From UBA11795 sp964652755 (GTDB lineage Bacteria; Chloroflexota; Dehalococcoidia; Lucifugimonadales; UBA826): 10,531 nt of DNA. The translations under genes and the position numbers were made by a program. Below are positions 1 through 6,023 of the stretch, one piece after another (within the stretch, counting starts at the first letter, position 1; every line of letters begins with the position of its first letter). Below the pieces are notes generated by a model. It was not told the DNA's origin. It saw only the letters and a program-made list of their open reading frames with translations, and made no database searches. The stretch lies in NCBI GenBank assembly GCA_964652755.1, contig CAZZBP010000067.1:1-10531 (forward strand). The letters run 5' to 3'.

Positions 1-251
1 CAGATTCCAACAATTTTAGATCCGCCTCCATATCTCGAGGATAATCCCCGAAATCCTCTTCTGGGCCGAATTGAGTAGGGTTTACAAATATTGAGACAGT
101 AGACGTTTTATTCTCTTCCTTTGACAGACGGATCAATGCCTGATGACCCTCATGCAGAAACCCCATGGTTGGCACCACGCCCATTGGCCTCAAAACGTTT
201 TCGCCCGTTTTCCTGAACTCAGAGATTGTGTGGATTATTTTCTTTTTTCAG
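1..251 (-). CDS. panC: Pantothenate synthetase (pantoate--beta-alanine ligase), N-terminal part, cut by window edge
   Basis: PanC joins pantoate and beta-alanine with ATP in the cytosol, the last step of pantothenate synthesis. About 83 codons are visible. The translation contains PTMGFLHEGH, the family's HIGH-type nucleotide-binding motif, then SIFVNPTQFGPEEDF and a YPRD segment, all in the order expected for the PanC N-terminus. The gene follows panB by about 28 bases on the same strand, the classical panBC order. The start is a problem. All three frames carry stops just upstream, and no ATG, GTG or TTG precedes the first beta strand (IIHTISEFR). The first codon after the in-frame TAA at 252-254 that could serve is CTG at 249-251, without a clear Shine-Dalgarno. 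Later choices are TTG at 192-194 or ATG at 183-185, but these would remove the first strand. Family identity is certain; the start is not. The remainder lies outside the window. Confidence 0.93.
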
Positions 252-260
252 TTAGCTAAC
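251..260. repeat. 10-bp perfect palindrome GTTAGCTAAC between panB and panC
   Basis: GTTAGCTAAC equals its own reverse complement. It directly precedes the candidate CTG start of panC and contains the in-frame TAA that sets the upstream limit of the panC reading frame. It has no loop, so a stable RNA hairpin is unlikely. It may be chance, and no function is claimed. Confidence 0.4.
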
Positions 261-279
261 TCATTTGAATCATGGCTGG

Positions 280-1080
280 CTAGAAGCTCTCGGTTTCAGA
301 ATGAAAGCTACCTGAAATAACGTCGGATATATATCGGTTAACTGCATTTTCGATCTCCTTTCCAAGTTCGACATATCTTTTAGAATGTTTTGGTGTAAAG
401 TCAGGAAACAATCCTAAAATATCGTGAAAAACCTGGACCTGACCACTGCAATGAAGTCCCGCGCCGATCCCTATGGTTGGGACAGTTAGCTCCTTAGTGA
501 TTTTGTCAGCAAGGTCGGCTGGAATCAGTTCTAATACGATTGCATATGCTCCAGCATCCTGAAGGGCAAGGGCGTCCTCAATCAGAATTTGCCCCTGTGA
601 TGTTGTCCGACCCTGGACGCGATACCCGCCTAACTGATTTACTGATTGTGGAGTAAATCCAAGGTGACCCATTACCGGAATACCTGTCTTCACCATTAAT
701 CTAACAATGCCCTCTACTTCGTTTCCGCCCTCAAGCTTCACAGATTGGCAACCACCTTCTTTGAGCAACCGGCCTGCATTTTTTAAAGCTTCTTCAGAAG
801 AAGTTTGGTAGCTCATGAATGGCATGTCACCCACGATATGGGCTTTATCAGTACCTCTCACCACCATTTGGATATGTCGGATCATGTCATCCATTGTCAC
901 CGGTATAGTTGAGTCGTGACCCAAAACGACCTGCCCCAAACTATCCCCGACCAGAATGATTGGGATGCCTGCACGTTCCACAATAACCGCAGAGGTGTAA
1001 TCATAGGCGGTAATCATTGGGATTCTCCTAGACTTATCCCGCATTTTTTGCAAATCATTGGTACTGGTTCGCATTTTCAA
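280..1080 (-). CDS. panB: 3-methyl-2-oxobutanoate hydroxymethyltransferase (ketopantoate hydroxymethyltransferase)
   Basis: PanB transfers a hydroxymethyl group from methylene-tetrahydrofolate to 2-oxoisovalerate, giving ketopantoate, the first committed step of pantothenate synthesis. At 266 residues it has the normal family length. Seen in the translation: ITAYDY (23-28), VGDSLG (44-49) with metal ligand D46, GDMPFM (84-89) with D85, VKLEGG (114-119) with K115 and E117, GHLGFTPQS (138-146) with H139, GGYRVQGR (151-158), and catalytic E184 in LELIP. These match the Mg-binding and catalytic residues known from E. coli PanB. The ATG at 1078-1080 is preceded by a purine-rich GGGAAGGG ribosome site about seven bases away. 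It lies 15 bases after the stop of the decayed DUF2520 gene and 28 bases before panC, so the genes are probably co-transcribed. The gene looks intact and functional. Confidence 0.97.
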   Translation of the reverse strand: MKMRTSTNDLQKMRDKSRRIPMITAYDYTSAVIVERAGIPIILVGDSLGQVVLGHDSTIPVTMDDMIRHIQMVVRGTDKAHIVGDMPFMSYQTSSEEALKNAGRLLKEGGCQSVKLEGGNEVEGIVRLMVKTGIPVMGHLGFTPQSVNQLGGYRVQGRTTSQGQILIEDALALQDAGAYAIVLELIPADLADKITKELTVPTIGIGAGLHCSGQVQVFHDILGLFPDFTPKHSKRYVELGKEIENAVNRYISDVISGSFHSETESF

Positions 1081-1095
1081 TCTATATCCCTTCCC

Positions 1096-1636
1096 TCATA
1101 CTTCTGCCAATATATGACTTATTACTAAGCGCGGGGCTTCATCCAAAGTTCCTTTCTCCTCATCAAAGCGTAATCCAGCCAAAGCCAGCTCGCAATAAGT
1201 GCTTATATCCGAACCTCCTTCTATACTGAGTGTAATTCCGCATATGCTTTCAACTCATGTTTCCATGGATGAGAAAGCCTGAAGTGGATGAAACGTTCCT
1301 GATGTGACTGCCTTCTCCGTCCAACCATAAAATATATCGAAGCTGGCAGCCCCACTGCAATGGGCTACAGCTTGACCGCGGCACCATTGAATCGCCAGGG
1401 CTGTCGAGCAAGTGGCGTCCTCAGGAGTCGTTATGAAGACAACCTTCCCCACGTTCACAACGTCTTGAGCGGCTTCAGTGGCGTTGCAACCCTCGGCCTT
1501 CGACGCTGCGGCATCCGCAGAGGAGAAAGTACGACTGGCATAAGTAACTATTGGATAGCTAGCTCTTGAGAGTGTGGAAGCCGACATCGTCGCGGCGTTT
1601 GCCTATCCCCGCAACGATAAATCTTGGGGTGGCTAA
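1096..1636 (-). pseudogene. Decayed Rossmann-like DUF2520 protein gene (frameshift plus in-frame stop)
   Basis: The family has an N-terminal Rossmann domain like ketopantoate/pyrroline-carboxylate reductases and is often beside panC (Rv3603c in Mycobacterium tuberculosis). Reading right to left, one frame gives TPRFIVAGIG (about 1602-1630), the start of a dinucleotide-binding fold. Dropping one A from the AAA run at 1598-1600 joins it to NAATMSASTLSRASYPIVTYASRT in the next frame (shown here as separate pieces of one strand). That frame continues through VVFITTPEDA, AVAHCSGAASFD and GTFHPLQAF, then meets TGA at 1255-1257. After the TGA the same frame stays open for 52 codons (VESICGITLSIEGG onward) to TGA at 1096-1098. 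No standard start codon is seen at the N-terminus, and most of the helical C-terminal DUF2520 domain is missing. It overlaps the spacing between the hydrolase stop and panB as a native operon member would. Real decay or assembly error are both possible. Confidence 0.8.
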
Positions 1637-2797
1637 TTAATCTAGTGCAAATAGGAAGTCCGACAAATGCTGGAGAACGTTCTCAGGTTGCTCTTGCTGG
1701 ACCCAATGGCCCGCATTTTTAACTAATTGAATCTCGCCCATTCTAGTACACACTTCATCCTCCATACGATTGATAGCGCCAGGTCTCTGATATATTCCCC
1801 AATCTTGTTCGCCTGCGATAAACATGGCCGGAATCTCTATTTTCATGCCGGTAAATAATTCTAGTTTCTGGCGATTCCCTGCGCTTCCTCCTGACCTATA
1901 CCAGTTCAGACCTCCCTGAAATCCCGTCCTTCCGTACTCTGACACATAAACTGCCAACTCATCTTCAGTCAACCATGTACAATTTTTTGTTTCTTGAGAA
2001 GTGGGCATGTGCTTGGACACAGCCTCAGGCATGGTGTCATCTAAATCCATGATGTAATAGGTCGGCATCTGAGCCAATTCTTCTGCCGTCCACGCAGAAA
2101 GGGGATGGGGAGCATTGCGTTGCCAGTCAGCGCTTTTGTGATGGTAATATGCTCGTATAAAAGATGCCAAACCAGCCTTTGAATTCATAATGTCAGAATT
2201 AGCATCGCGGGTTCTGTAATAGTGTTGGTAATGTTTTCTTGGTCTTTTAAGAGCAGCTAAATCGTCACCAATAGTATCTAACGTCACTTTGTTTCTTCCG
2301 CCATCATCCGAAGTATTGAAGGGTATCGTAGGCGCTCCGGTAAAAGGGGCGCTCATCATAACGACAGAATCGTATATATCAGGCCTTATAAGGGAAGACC
2401 AGCCAGCGACCCCAGCCCCCGAATCGTGGCCTATAACACTTTTTACCTTTTTATATCCTAGAGCCGAAACAAATCCCAATATATCTCTTACAAGATTGAC
2501 CTGGTGGTAGGAAGAAAGATCGGTCACGTATGAATTGTCCCAACCTTCGGTGGCACCAAATCCCCTCTGATCTGGTGCTACAACGTGGTAGCCAAACTCC
2601 GATAAAGGAAAAATTATTTTCCTCCAGCTATAAGATAATTCCGGAAAACCATGCAACAAAACTATGAGAGGGTTGTTTTTGTTTTCAAACCCGGCTTCCA
2701 GATAATGTATATCAAGACCGTTGATGTCGGTACACACGTTTGATCTGATTTGATCAGATAGTGTTCCGTTGCCGTAATTTTCTCGAATGGAAGTCAT
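1637..2797 (-). CDS. Alpha/beta-fold hydrolase, epoxide-hydrolase type
   Basis: The 386-residue protein has the layout of a soluble epoxide hydrolase, which opens epoxides to diols through an enzyme-ester intermediate. Seen in order: oxyanion-hole motif HGFP (49-52), PDQRGFG (75-81), nucleophile elbow GHDSG (123-127) with Asp125 rather than Ser, a cap domain with HYQHYYR (189-195) and GLNWYR (296-301, Tyr300 as a likely epoxide-activating tyrosine), acid Asp332 in AGEQDWG, and His364 in NAGHW. An Asp nucleophile fits an epoxide hydrolase or haloalkane dehalogenase; the HGFP motif and the paired tyrosines favour epoxide hydrolase. No signal peptide is seen, so it is cytosolic. The ATG at 2795-2797 has GAGGAAA five bases upstream. 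It is the first gene of a run leading into DUF2520, panB and panC; no pantothenate role is known for this family. The substrate is unknown. Confidence 0.9.
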   Translation of the reverse strand: MTSIRENYGNGTLSDQIRSNVCTDINGLDIHYLEAGFENKNNPLIVLLHGFPELSYSWRKIIFPLSEFGYHVVAPDQRGFGATEGWDNSYVTDLSSYHQVNLVRDILGFVSALGYKKVKSVIGHDSGAGVAGWSSLIRPDIYDSVVMMSAPFTGAPTIPFNTSDDGGRNKVTLDTIGDDLAALKRPRKHYQHYYRTRDANSDIMNSKAGLASFIRAYYHHKSADWQRNAPHPLSAWTAEELAQMPTYYIMDLDDTMPEAVSKHMPTSQETKNCTWLTEDELAVYVSEYGRTGFQGGLNWYRSGGSAGNRQKLELFTGMKIEIPAMFIAGEQDWGIYQRPGAINRMEDEVCTRMGEIQLVKNAGHWVQQEQPENVLQHLSDFLFALD

Positions 2798-2826
2798 ATC
2801 ACTTTCCTCTATTTGGTTACAGGACC

Positions 2827-2856
2827 CTTATAAACAGAATGCTATCTCGAAGGCAA
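2827..2856 (-). promoter_or_regulatory. Candidate sigma-70-type promoter of the hydrolase-panBC run
   Basis: On the minus strand TTGCCT (2851-2856) and TATAAG (2827-2832) are 18 bases apart. They lie about 30-60 bases upstream of the hydrolase ATG at 2797. The match is four of six at -35 and five of six at -10. It was located by eye and is not tested. Confidence 0.4.
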
Positions 2857-3211
2857 CAAAACTTTACATATATATTGGATATGTCAGAGTGAGGATTGGT
2901 GATATAGCTAGAGTTGACTCGTTGTCGATCGGTTTTGCTGTCCTGTTTATAACGCTTCTTCCGGCCTTTCAATCGGGGCTGCGGTAATTCGTTAATCCCC
3001 TTAGAAATCAGAACCATGATTTCGTCACTAAGCATGTCAAGACAACATCTTCTAAATTTTGCATTTTACCTATTTTGGCTTCCATGACAAGCCTAGACAC
3101 CACCGTTAGTTCATAACCGTCAGGCAGTATCGGTCCTCCAGATTTTTTCCAAAACGTCTCTTACTGCTAACATACCCCACCCGCAGCCGCTCTCAAATTT
3201 TAGGTTTCAAC

Positions 3212-3220
3212 AGGGGAGGT
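3212..3220 (+). promoter_or_regulatory. Shine-Dalgarno AGGGGAGGT that decides the GTG start of the dipeptidase
   Basis: A strong purine-rich site lies four bases before GTG at 3225-3227. It supports this GTG start over downstream ATG codons such as the one at codon 16, which would lie inside the leading helix. Confidence 0.75.
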
Positions 3221-3224
3221 AATC

Positions 3225-4439
3225 GTGACCAACGGTTTAGAGAACGATAAGGAACTATCGAAGAGAGCGATGGAACTACACGGTCAGGTCCCATTAATCG
3301 ACGGACATAATGATCTTCCGTGGCGTTACCGCAGGATGACTAACCGGGCTATCTCAGCCATGGACATCTCCGGACATCAACCTGAACTTCACACGGACAT
3401 ACCCCGGCTCCGGCAGGGTGGGGTAGGGGGTCAGTTTTGGTCCGTTTTCGTTCCGACTTCGCTTGATTCTTCCCAACACGTCTCTGCAACCATGGAGCAA
3501 ATCGATCTGGTTTACAATTTGATGCGGCGGCACCCAGAAACCTTCCAACTCGCCCTTGACGCAGACCAGGTCGAAACGGCGTTTCGCCAGGGTAAGATAG
3601 CGTCTATGATCGGGATGGAAGGGGGACACTCCATAAATAACTCCCTTGCAACTTTGAGAATGTTTCATCGTCTCGGTGCCCGATATATGACTCTTACCCA
3701 CAGCCAAAATGTGCCTTGGGCAGATTCGTGTACCGACGAACCTATGTCATACGGCTTATCAGAATTCGGACGCGAAGTTGTGAGGGAGATGAACCGGCTA
3801 GGGATGCTAGTCGACCTTTCCCACGTGTCCCCCGACACTATGCGGGACGCCCTCGACACGGTCAAAGCCCCCGTGATATTCAGTCACTCCTCGGCAAGAG
3901 CAGTGGCCGACCATCCCAGAAACGTTCCGGACGACGTTCTGGAAAGAATAGCGGGGAACGGAGGGATGGTAATGGTTTCCTTCGTTCCCTCGTTTGTTTC
4001 CCAAGAGGTGATGGACTATTACCAATACAGGGACTCCGAGAGAAAAGGTTTGGAGAGCGTTACCGAAATGAATGAAGACCAAGCAGGCCGGGAGCTCCGA
4101 AAATGGGACGATTCCAATCCCACTCCAGACGCCACATTAAGTCAGGTGGTGGATCACATAGACCACATACGTGACGTAGCAGGAGTAGAACATATTGGGA
4201 TCGGCTCCGACTTTGACGGCATTGATAGAGGACCCATCGGCCTGGAAGATGTGTCTAAGTACCCTGCCCTTACCGCAGAACTCATCAGCAGGGAATACAG
4301 CGATGAAGACATCCTGAATATCCTGGGGCGCAATGTCCTGCGGGTCATGCGAAAGGTAGAGGACACTGCCCAACGTATTCAACTGGATCGTGGGCCTTCT
4401 GAAGCTCTCATCGAGGAGCTCGACGGGGCTGGTAGTTAA
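3225..4439 (+). CDS. M19-family (renal-type) membrane dipeptidase homologue, probably cytosolic
   Basis: M19 enzymes are two-zinc amidohydrolase-fold dipeptidases; relatives also hydrolyse D-amino-acid dipeptides or N-acyl amino acids. The 404-residue protein shows all metal-site elements: LIDGHNDLPW (24-33) with H28 and D30, IGMEGGHS (129-136) with bridging E132, LTHSQNVPWADS (157-168) with H160, LVDLSHVS (195-202) with H200, IFSHSSARAV (218-227) with H221, RNVPDD (232-237), and GIGSDFDG (325-332) with D329 at the catalytic position. The spacing closely follows human DPEP1. There is no signal peptide or lipobox, so it should act in the cytosol on imported or internally produced peptides. An acidic insert (about 260-305), including KWDDSNPTP, occurs in many bacterial members. 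It starts with GTG behind a strong ribosome site. The following gene has its own promoter. Substrate preference cannot be read from the sequence. Confidence 0.95.
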   Translation: MTNGLENDKELSKRAMELHGQVPLIDGHNDLPWRYRRMTNRAISAMDISGHQPELHTDIPRLRQGGVGGQFWSVFVPTSLDSSQHVSATMEQIDLVYNLMRRHPETFQLALDADQVETAFRQGKIASMIGMEGGHSINNSLATLRMFHRLGARYMTLTHSQNVPWADSCTDEPMSYGLSEFGREVVREMNRLGMLVDLSHVSPDTMRDALDTVKAPVIFSHSSARAVADHPRNVPDDVLERIAGNGGMVMVSFVPSFVSQEVMDYYQYRDSERKGLESVTEMNEDQAGRELRKWDDSNPTPDATLSQVVDHIDHIRDVAGVEHIGIGSDFDGIDRGPIGLEDVSKYPALTAELISREYSDEDILNILGRNVLRVMRKVEDTAQRIQLDRGPSEALIEELDGAGS

Positions 4440-4556
4440 TCAACCTTACATGAGTCATTGCTAACATTGGTAGTGTTGCTGCAAATAGTTGAATGGCCTG
4501 TTCACTTAGAATTAAGCAATCATCCAATGTAATTAACTGTCCCGCCCGGTTCCGTT

Positions 4557-4585
4557 TTGACTGTTTGACGAGGTGTCCTTACAAT
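4557..4585 (+). promoter_or_regulatory. Near-consensus sigma-70 promoter of the TIM-barrel gene
   Basis: TTGACT (4557-4562), a 17-base spacer, then TACAAT (4580-4585). Each box matches five of six consensus bases with ideal spacing. It lies 75 bases upstream of the ATG at 4661 and predicts transcription starting near 4592, independent of the dipeptidase gene that ends at 4439. It is the best promoter match I noticed in the window. Confidence 0.65.
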
Positions 4586-4660
4586 CGTCGAAATCGCCGA
4601 ATGTAGCGCTCAGACCATTCCGCCTTTTATCTCAGGTGGTAAAACTTCAGGAGCAAAAAG

Positions 4661-5491
4661 ATGAGAATCGGAGCGATAACCAATTCCTTTGGAGTCCAGA
4701 TCGATGGTGGCAATCTTTCTCAACTCGTGCGCGAAGCCAGAGACCGCGGCTCAAAGCACATTGAGTTGAGACAGACCTTTCTCGGAGATTGTGAGACAGG
4801 AACGGGCAATGGTTGGCGCCCCGCGATAGGAAATCTGCGCACGCTGGTCGATGAGTTCCCGGATCTATCGTTCAATTTGGCGCTGGGATTGCCATGTCTG
4901 TCCGGAAATGTAAAGCCCAAAGGCGAAATGTTCCAACGGTCGCTTGAAGCTGCGAGAGTTGTGGGTCGGAACTCTCCCCATCTCCGACTGGTTGATCCTG
5001 CACCACAGGACCATGTCTGGGAAAGTCCAGGGGATATTCCAGAGGAGGCGCTGTCCATTGCGGTTCTCACTAGAGAGGCTGCAGCCCAGGGGATAACGGT
5101 GTCTGTTGAAAACTCAGGCCAGACCATCGGTGCTATCAAACTACTTGTGGAAGAGTGTCGAAAAGAACTAACGGATCAAGAAGGTAGGCTACTCGGTGTC
5201 TGCCCTGACCCCGCCAACCAAATCCGCAATCAGCCGAATACTGATGCATTGGGTGACCTAGAAGCCATGCCCCTCGACATGCTCAAGATCGTACATTTCA
5301 AGCAGATCCGGGACGGAGAACCTCTTCCCGATGTCGATTATGGAGACTTGGACTGTGCTCGCATGGTGCGAATACTGGACTCGAAAGGCTATACAGGTCC
5401 TGCTATCTTTGAGATTCCATCCCATGAAAACATTTTCGAGAACCTCTCTAACAGTTTTGCTTACGTGAGGAAAATTTCAACAGCCAATTGA
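4661..5491 (+). CDS. Sugar phosphate isomerase/epimerase-like protein (xylose isomerase-like TIM barrel)
   Basis: The 276-residue protein fits the AP-endonuclease-2/xylose-isomerase-like TIM barrel family, which includes hydroxypyruvate isomerase, tagatose/psicose epimerases and inosose dehydratases. It opens with a short first strand (MRIGAITNSFG) and then HIELRQ (33-38), as in the family. The four metal-ligand positions at strand ends can be assigned: E150 in VSVENSG, D183 in VCPDPAN, H212 in IVHFKQ and E251 in AIFEIPSH. The DVDYGDLD segment (224-231) resembles the loop before the last helix in epimerases, which usually reads as a gap-G-x-hydrophobic-D pattern. The full barrel is present. 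ATG follows AGGAG (4649-4653) by seven bases. It is preceded by a strong promoter and followed by 532 non-coding bases, so it is probably monocistronic. No substrate can be named; a role in sugar-acid or polyol catabolism is inference. Confidence 0.85.
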   Translation: MRIGAITNSFGVQIDGGNLSQLVREARDRGSKHIELRQTFLGDCETGTGNGWRPAIGNLRTLVDEFPDLSFNLALGLPCLSGNVKPKGEMFQRSLEAARVVGRNSPHLRLVDPAPQDHVWESPGDIPEEALSIAVLTREAAAQGITVSVENSGQTIGAIKLLVEECRKELTDQEGRLLGVCPDPANQIRNQPNTDALGDLEAMPLDMLKIVHFKQIRDGEPLPDVDYGDLDCARMVRILDSKGYTGPAIFEIPSHENIFENLSNSFAYVRKISTAN

Positions 5492-5715
5492 TTGTTCGCC
5501 AGAGTTTGACGCTCTACGAGACTATGTTGATAGCTTCTGCTCAGGGGTCAAAAGGCACGGCCTCAGCAACGAATATTAGCCTTATAGAACGATGTTTATC
5601 CTCAAGGATTATTCGTTCCCATAATTCCTAAAGCTTTACGACTGGACGCCAGGACTCGTCTAAAAGGGAGCTAGGTCGTCTAGTCACATTCTCAAACTAA
5701 TGACATAGTCTATTA

Positions 5716-5737
5716 GGCGGATTCAACTGAATCCGCC
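5716..5737. repeat. Perfect 10-bp inverted repeat, 2-base centre
   Basis: GGCGGATTCA (5716-5725) and TGAATCCGCC (5728-5737) are exact reverse complements separated by AC. As RNA this gives a very stable hairpin with an effective four-base loop. No U-tract follows on either strand. It could be a protein-binding site, an RNA-stabilising 3' hairpin for the TIM-barrel transcript (226 bases after its stop) or part of a small RNA. Confidence 0.6.
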
Positions 5738-5923
5738 ACACGCCGAAAAGGTTCGGACTACTCACTCCATGATGAAAGGAATCTCTTGTCCCCCCGTTAC
5801 TCGGGGTTGTCATGTGACACAGATTGATCCCTTGTTTCTAAATCTGATAGGACCATAATTTAAACCTCAAACTTTCGATTCACGAAATTCGTTCCCGGAT
5901 ATATGCGAAAACACCCATGTTAG

Positions 5924-5936
5924 AATGCGTCGCATT
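5924..5936. promoter_or_regulatory. 13-bp palindrome AATGCG-T-CGCATT, candidate operator
   Basis: The two six-base arms are exact reverse complements around a single T. It lies 88 bases upstream of the ATG at 6024 and just upstream of a weak candidate promoter (5958-5985), a position where a regulator could bind. No second copy was noticed in the window. The regulator is unknown. Confidence 0.3.
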
Positions 5937-5957
5937 TGACTCAGTTATGTAGCTGTC

Positions 5958-5985
5958 TTGGCATCTAACACAGGTGGCCTAGATT
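5958..5985 (+). promoter_or_regulatory. Weak candidate promoter of the first dehydrogenase gene
   Basis: TTGGCA (5958-5963, five of six), a 16-base spacer, then TAGATT (5980-5985, four of six), 38 bases before the ATG at 6024. Plausible position, modest match. Confidence 0.3.
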
Positions 5986-6023
5986 CGAAAAAGCTCTATT
6001 GGAAATAAAGGGAAAAGTAAAAT

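Larger units (their letters stand above)
2798..3224. other. Divergent intergenic spacer, no gene
   Basis: These 427 bases separate the minus-strand hydrolase operon from the plus-strand dipeptidase. Short open frames exist on both strands but lack convincing ribosome sites and recognisable motifs. A candidate minus-strand promoter lies at 2827-2856. No convincing plus-strand promoter was found; TAACAT near 3169 is only weakly spaced from a poor -35. No tRNA or strong hairpin is seen. Confidence 0.6.
5492..6023. other. 532-bp intergenic region, no gene seen
   Basis: No open frame with a ribosome site or recognisable motif, and no tRNA-like cloverleaf, was found. It holds a perfect 10-bp inverted repeat (5716-5737), a weak CCCCG/CGGGG hairpin at 5792-5806 and a 13-bp palindrome at 5924-5936. 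No T-run follows the hairpins, so none is a convincing intrinsic terminator. A small RNA cannot be excluded. Confidence 0.55.

Noticed and set aside
916..1128. Plus-strand open frame opposite panB
   Set aside because: It lies antisense to strongly conserved panB motifs, has no recognisable domain and no good ribosome site.
1255..1257. In-frame TGA in the DUF2520 gene as a recoded codon (tryptophan or selenocysteine)
   Set aside because: TGA is used as the true stop elsewhere, for example at 8724-8726. The same gene also has a frameshift and a missing C-terminal domain, so decay or sequence error is simpler.
2743..2759. ATCTGA-TTTGA-TCAGAT hairpin near the start of the hydrolase gene
   Set aside because: It is a six-pair AT-rich stem within coding sequence, too weak to claim regulation.
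2914..2953. TTGACT and TATAAC as a dipeptidase promoter
   Set aside because: The spacer is 28 bases, far too long, and the site is more than 270 bases from the start codon.
2787..3035. Short open frames on both strands in the spacer before the dipeptidase
   Set aside because: They overlap each other on opposite strands, lack ribosome sites and show low-complexity, non-family sequence.
3354..4382. Several minus-strand and alternate-frame open frames inside the dipeptidase
   Set aside because: All are shadows of the M19 gene, whose metal-site motifs fix the real frame.
5519..5710. Inverted 8-mers GACTATGT (5519) and ACATAGTC (5703)
   Set aside because: They are about 176 bases apart without supporting structure between them; chance is likely.
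5749..5800. GGTTCGGACT as a tRNA T-arm
   Set aside because: No acceptor, D or anticodon stems could be built around it.
5792..5806. CCCCG-TTACT-CGGGG hairpin as an intrinsic terminator
   Set aside because: The stem is only five pairs and no T-run follows; it is also 300 bases after the nearest stop codon.
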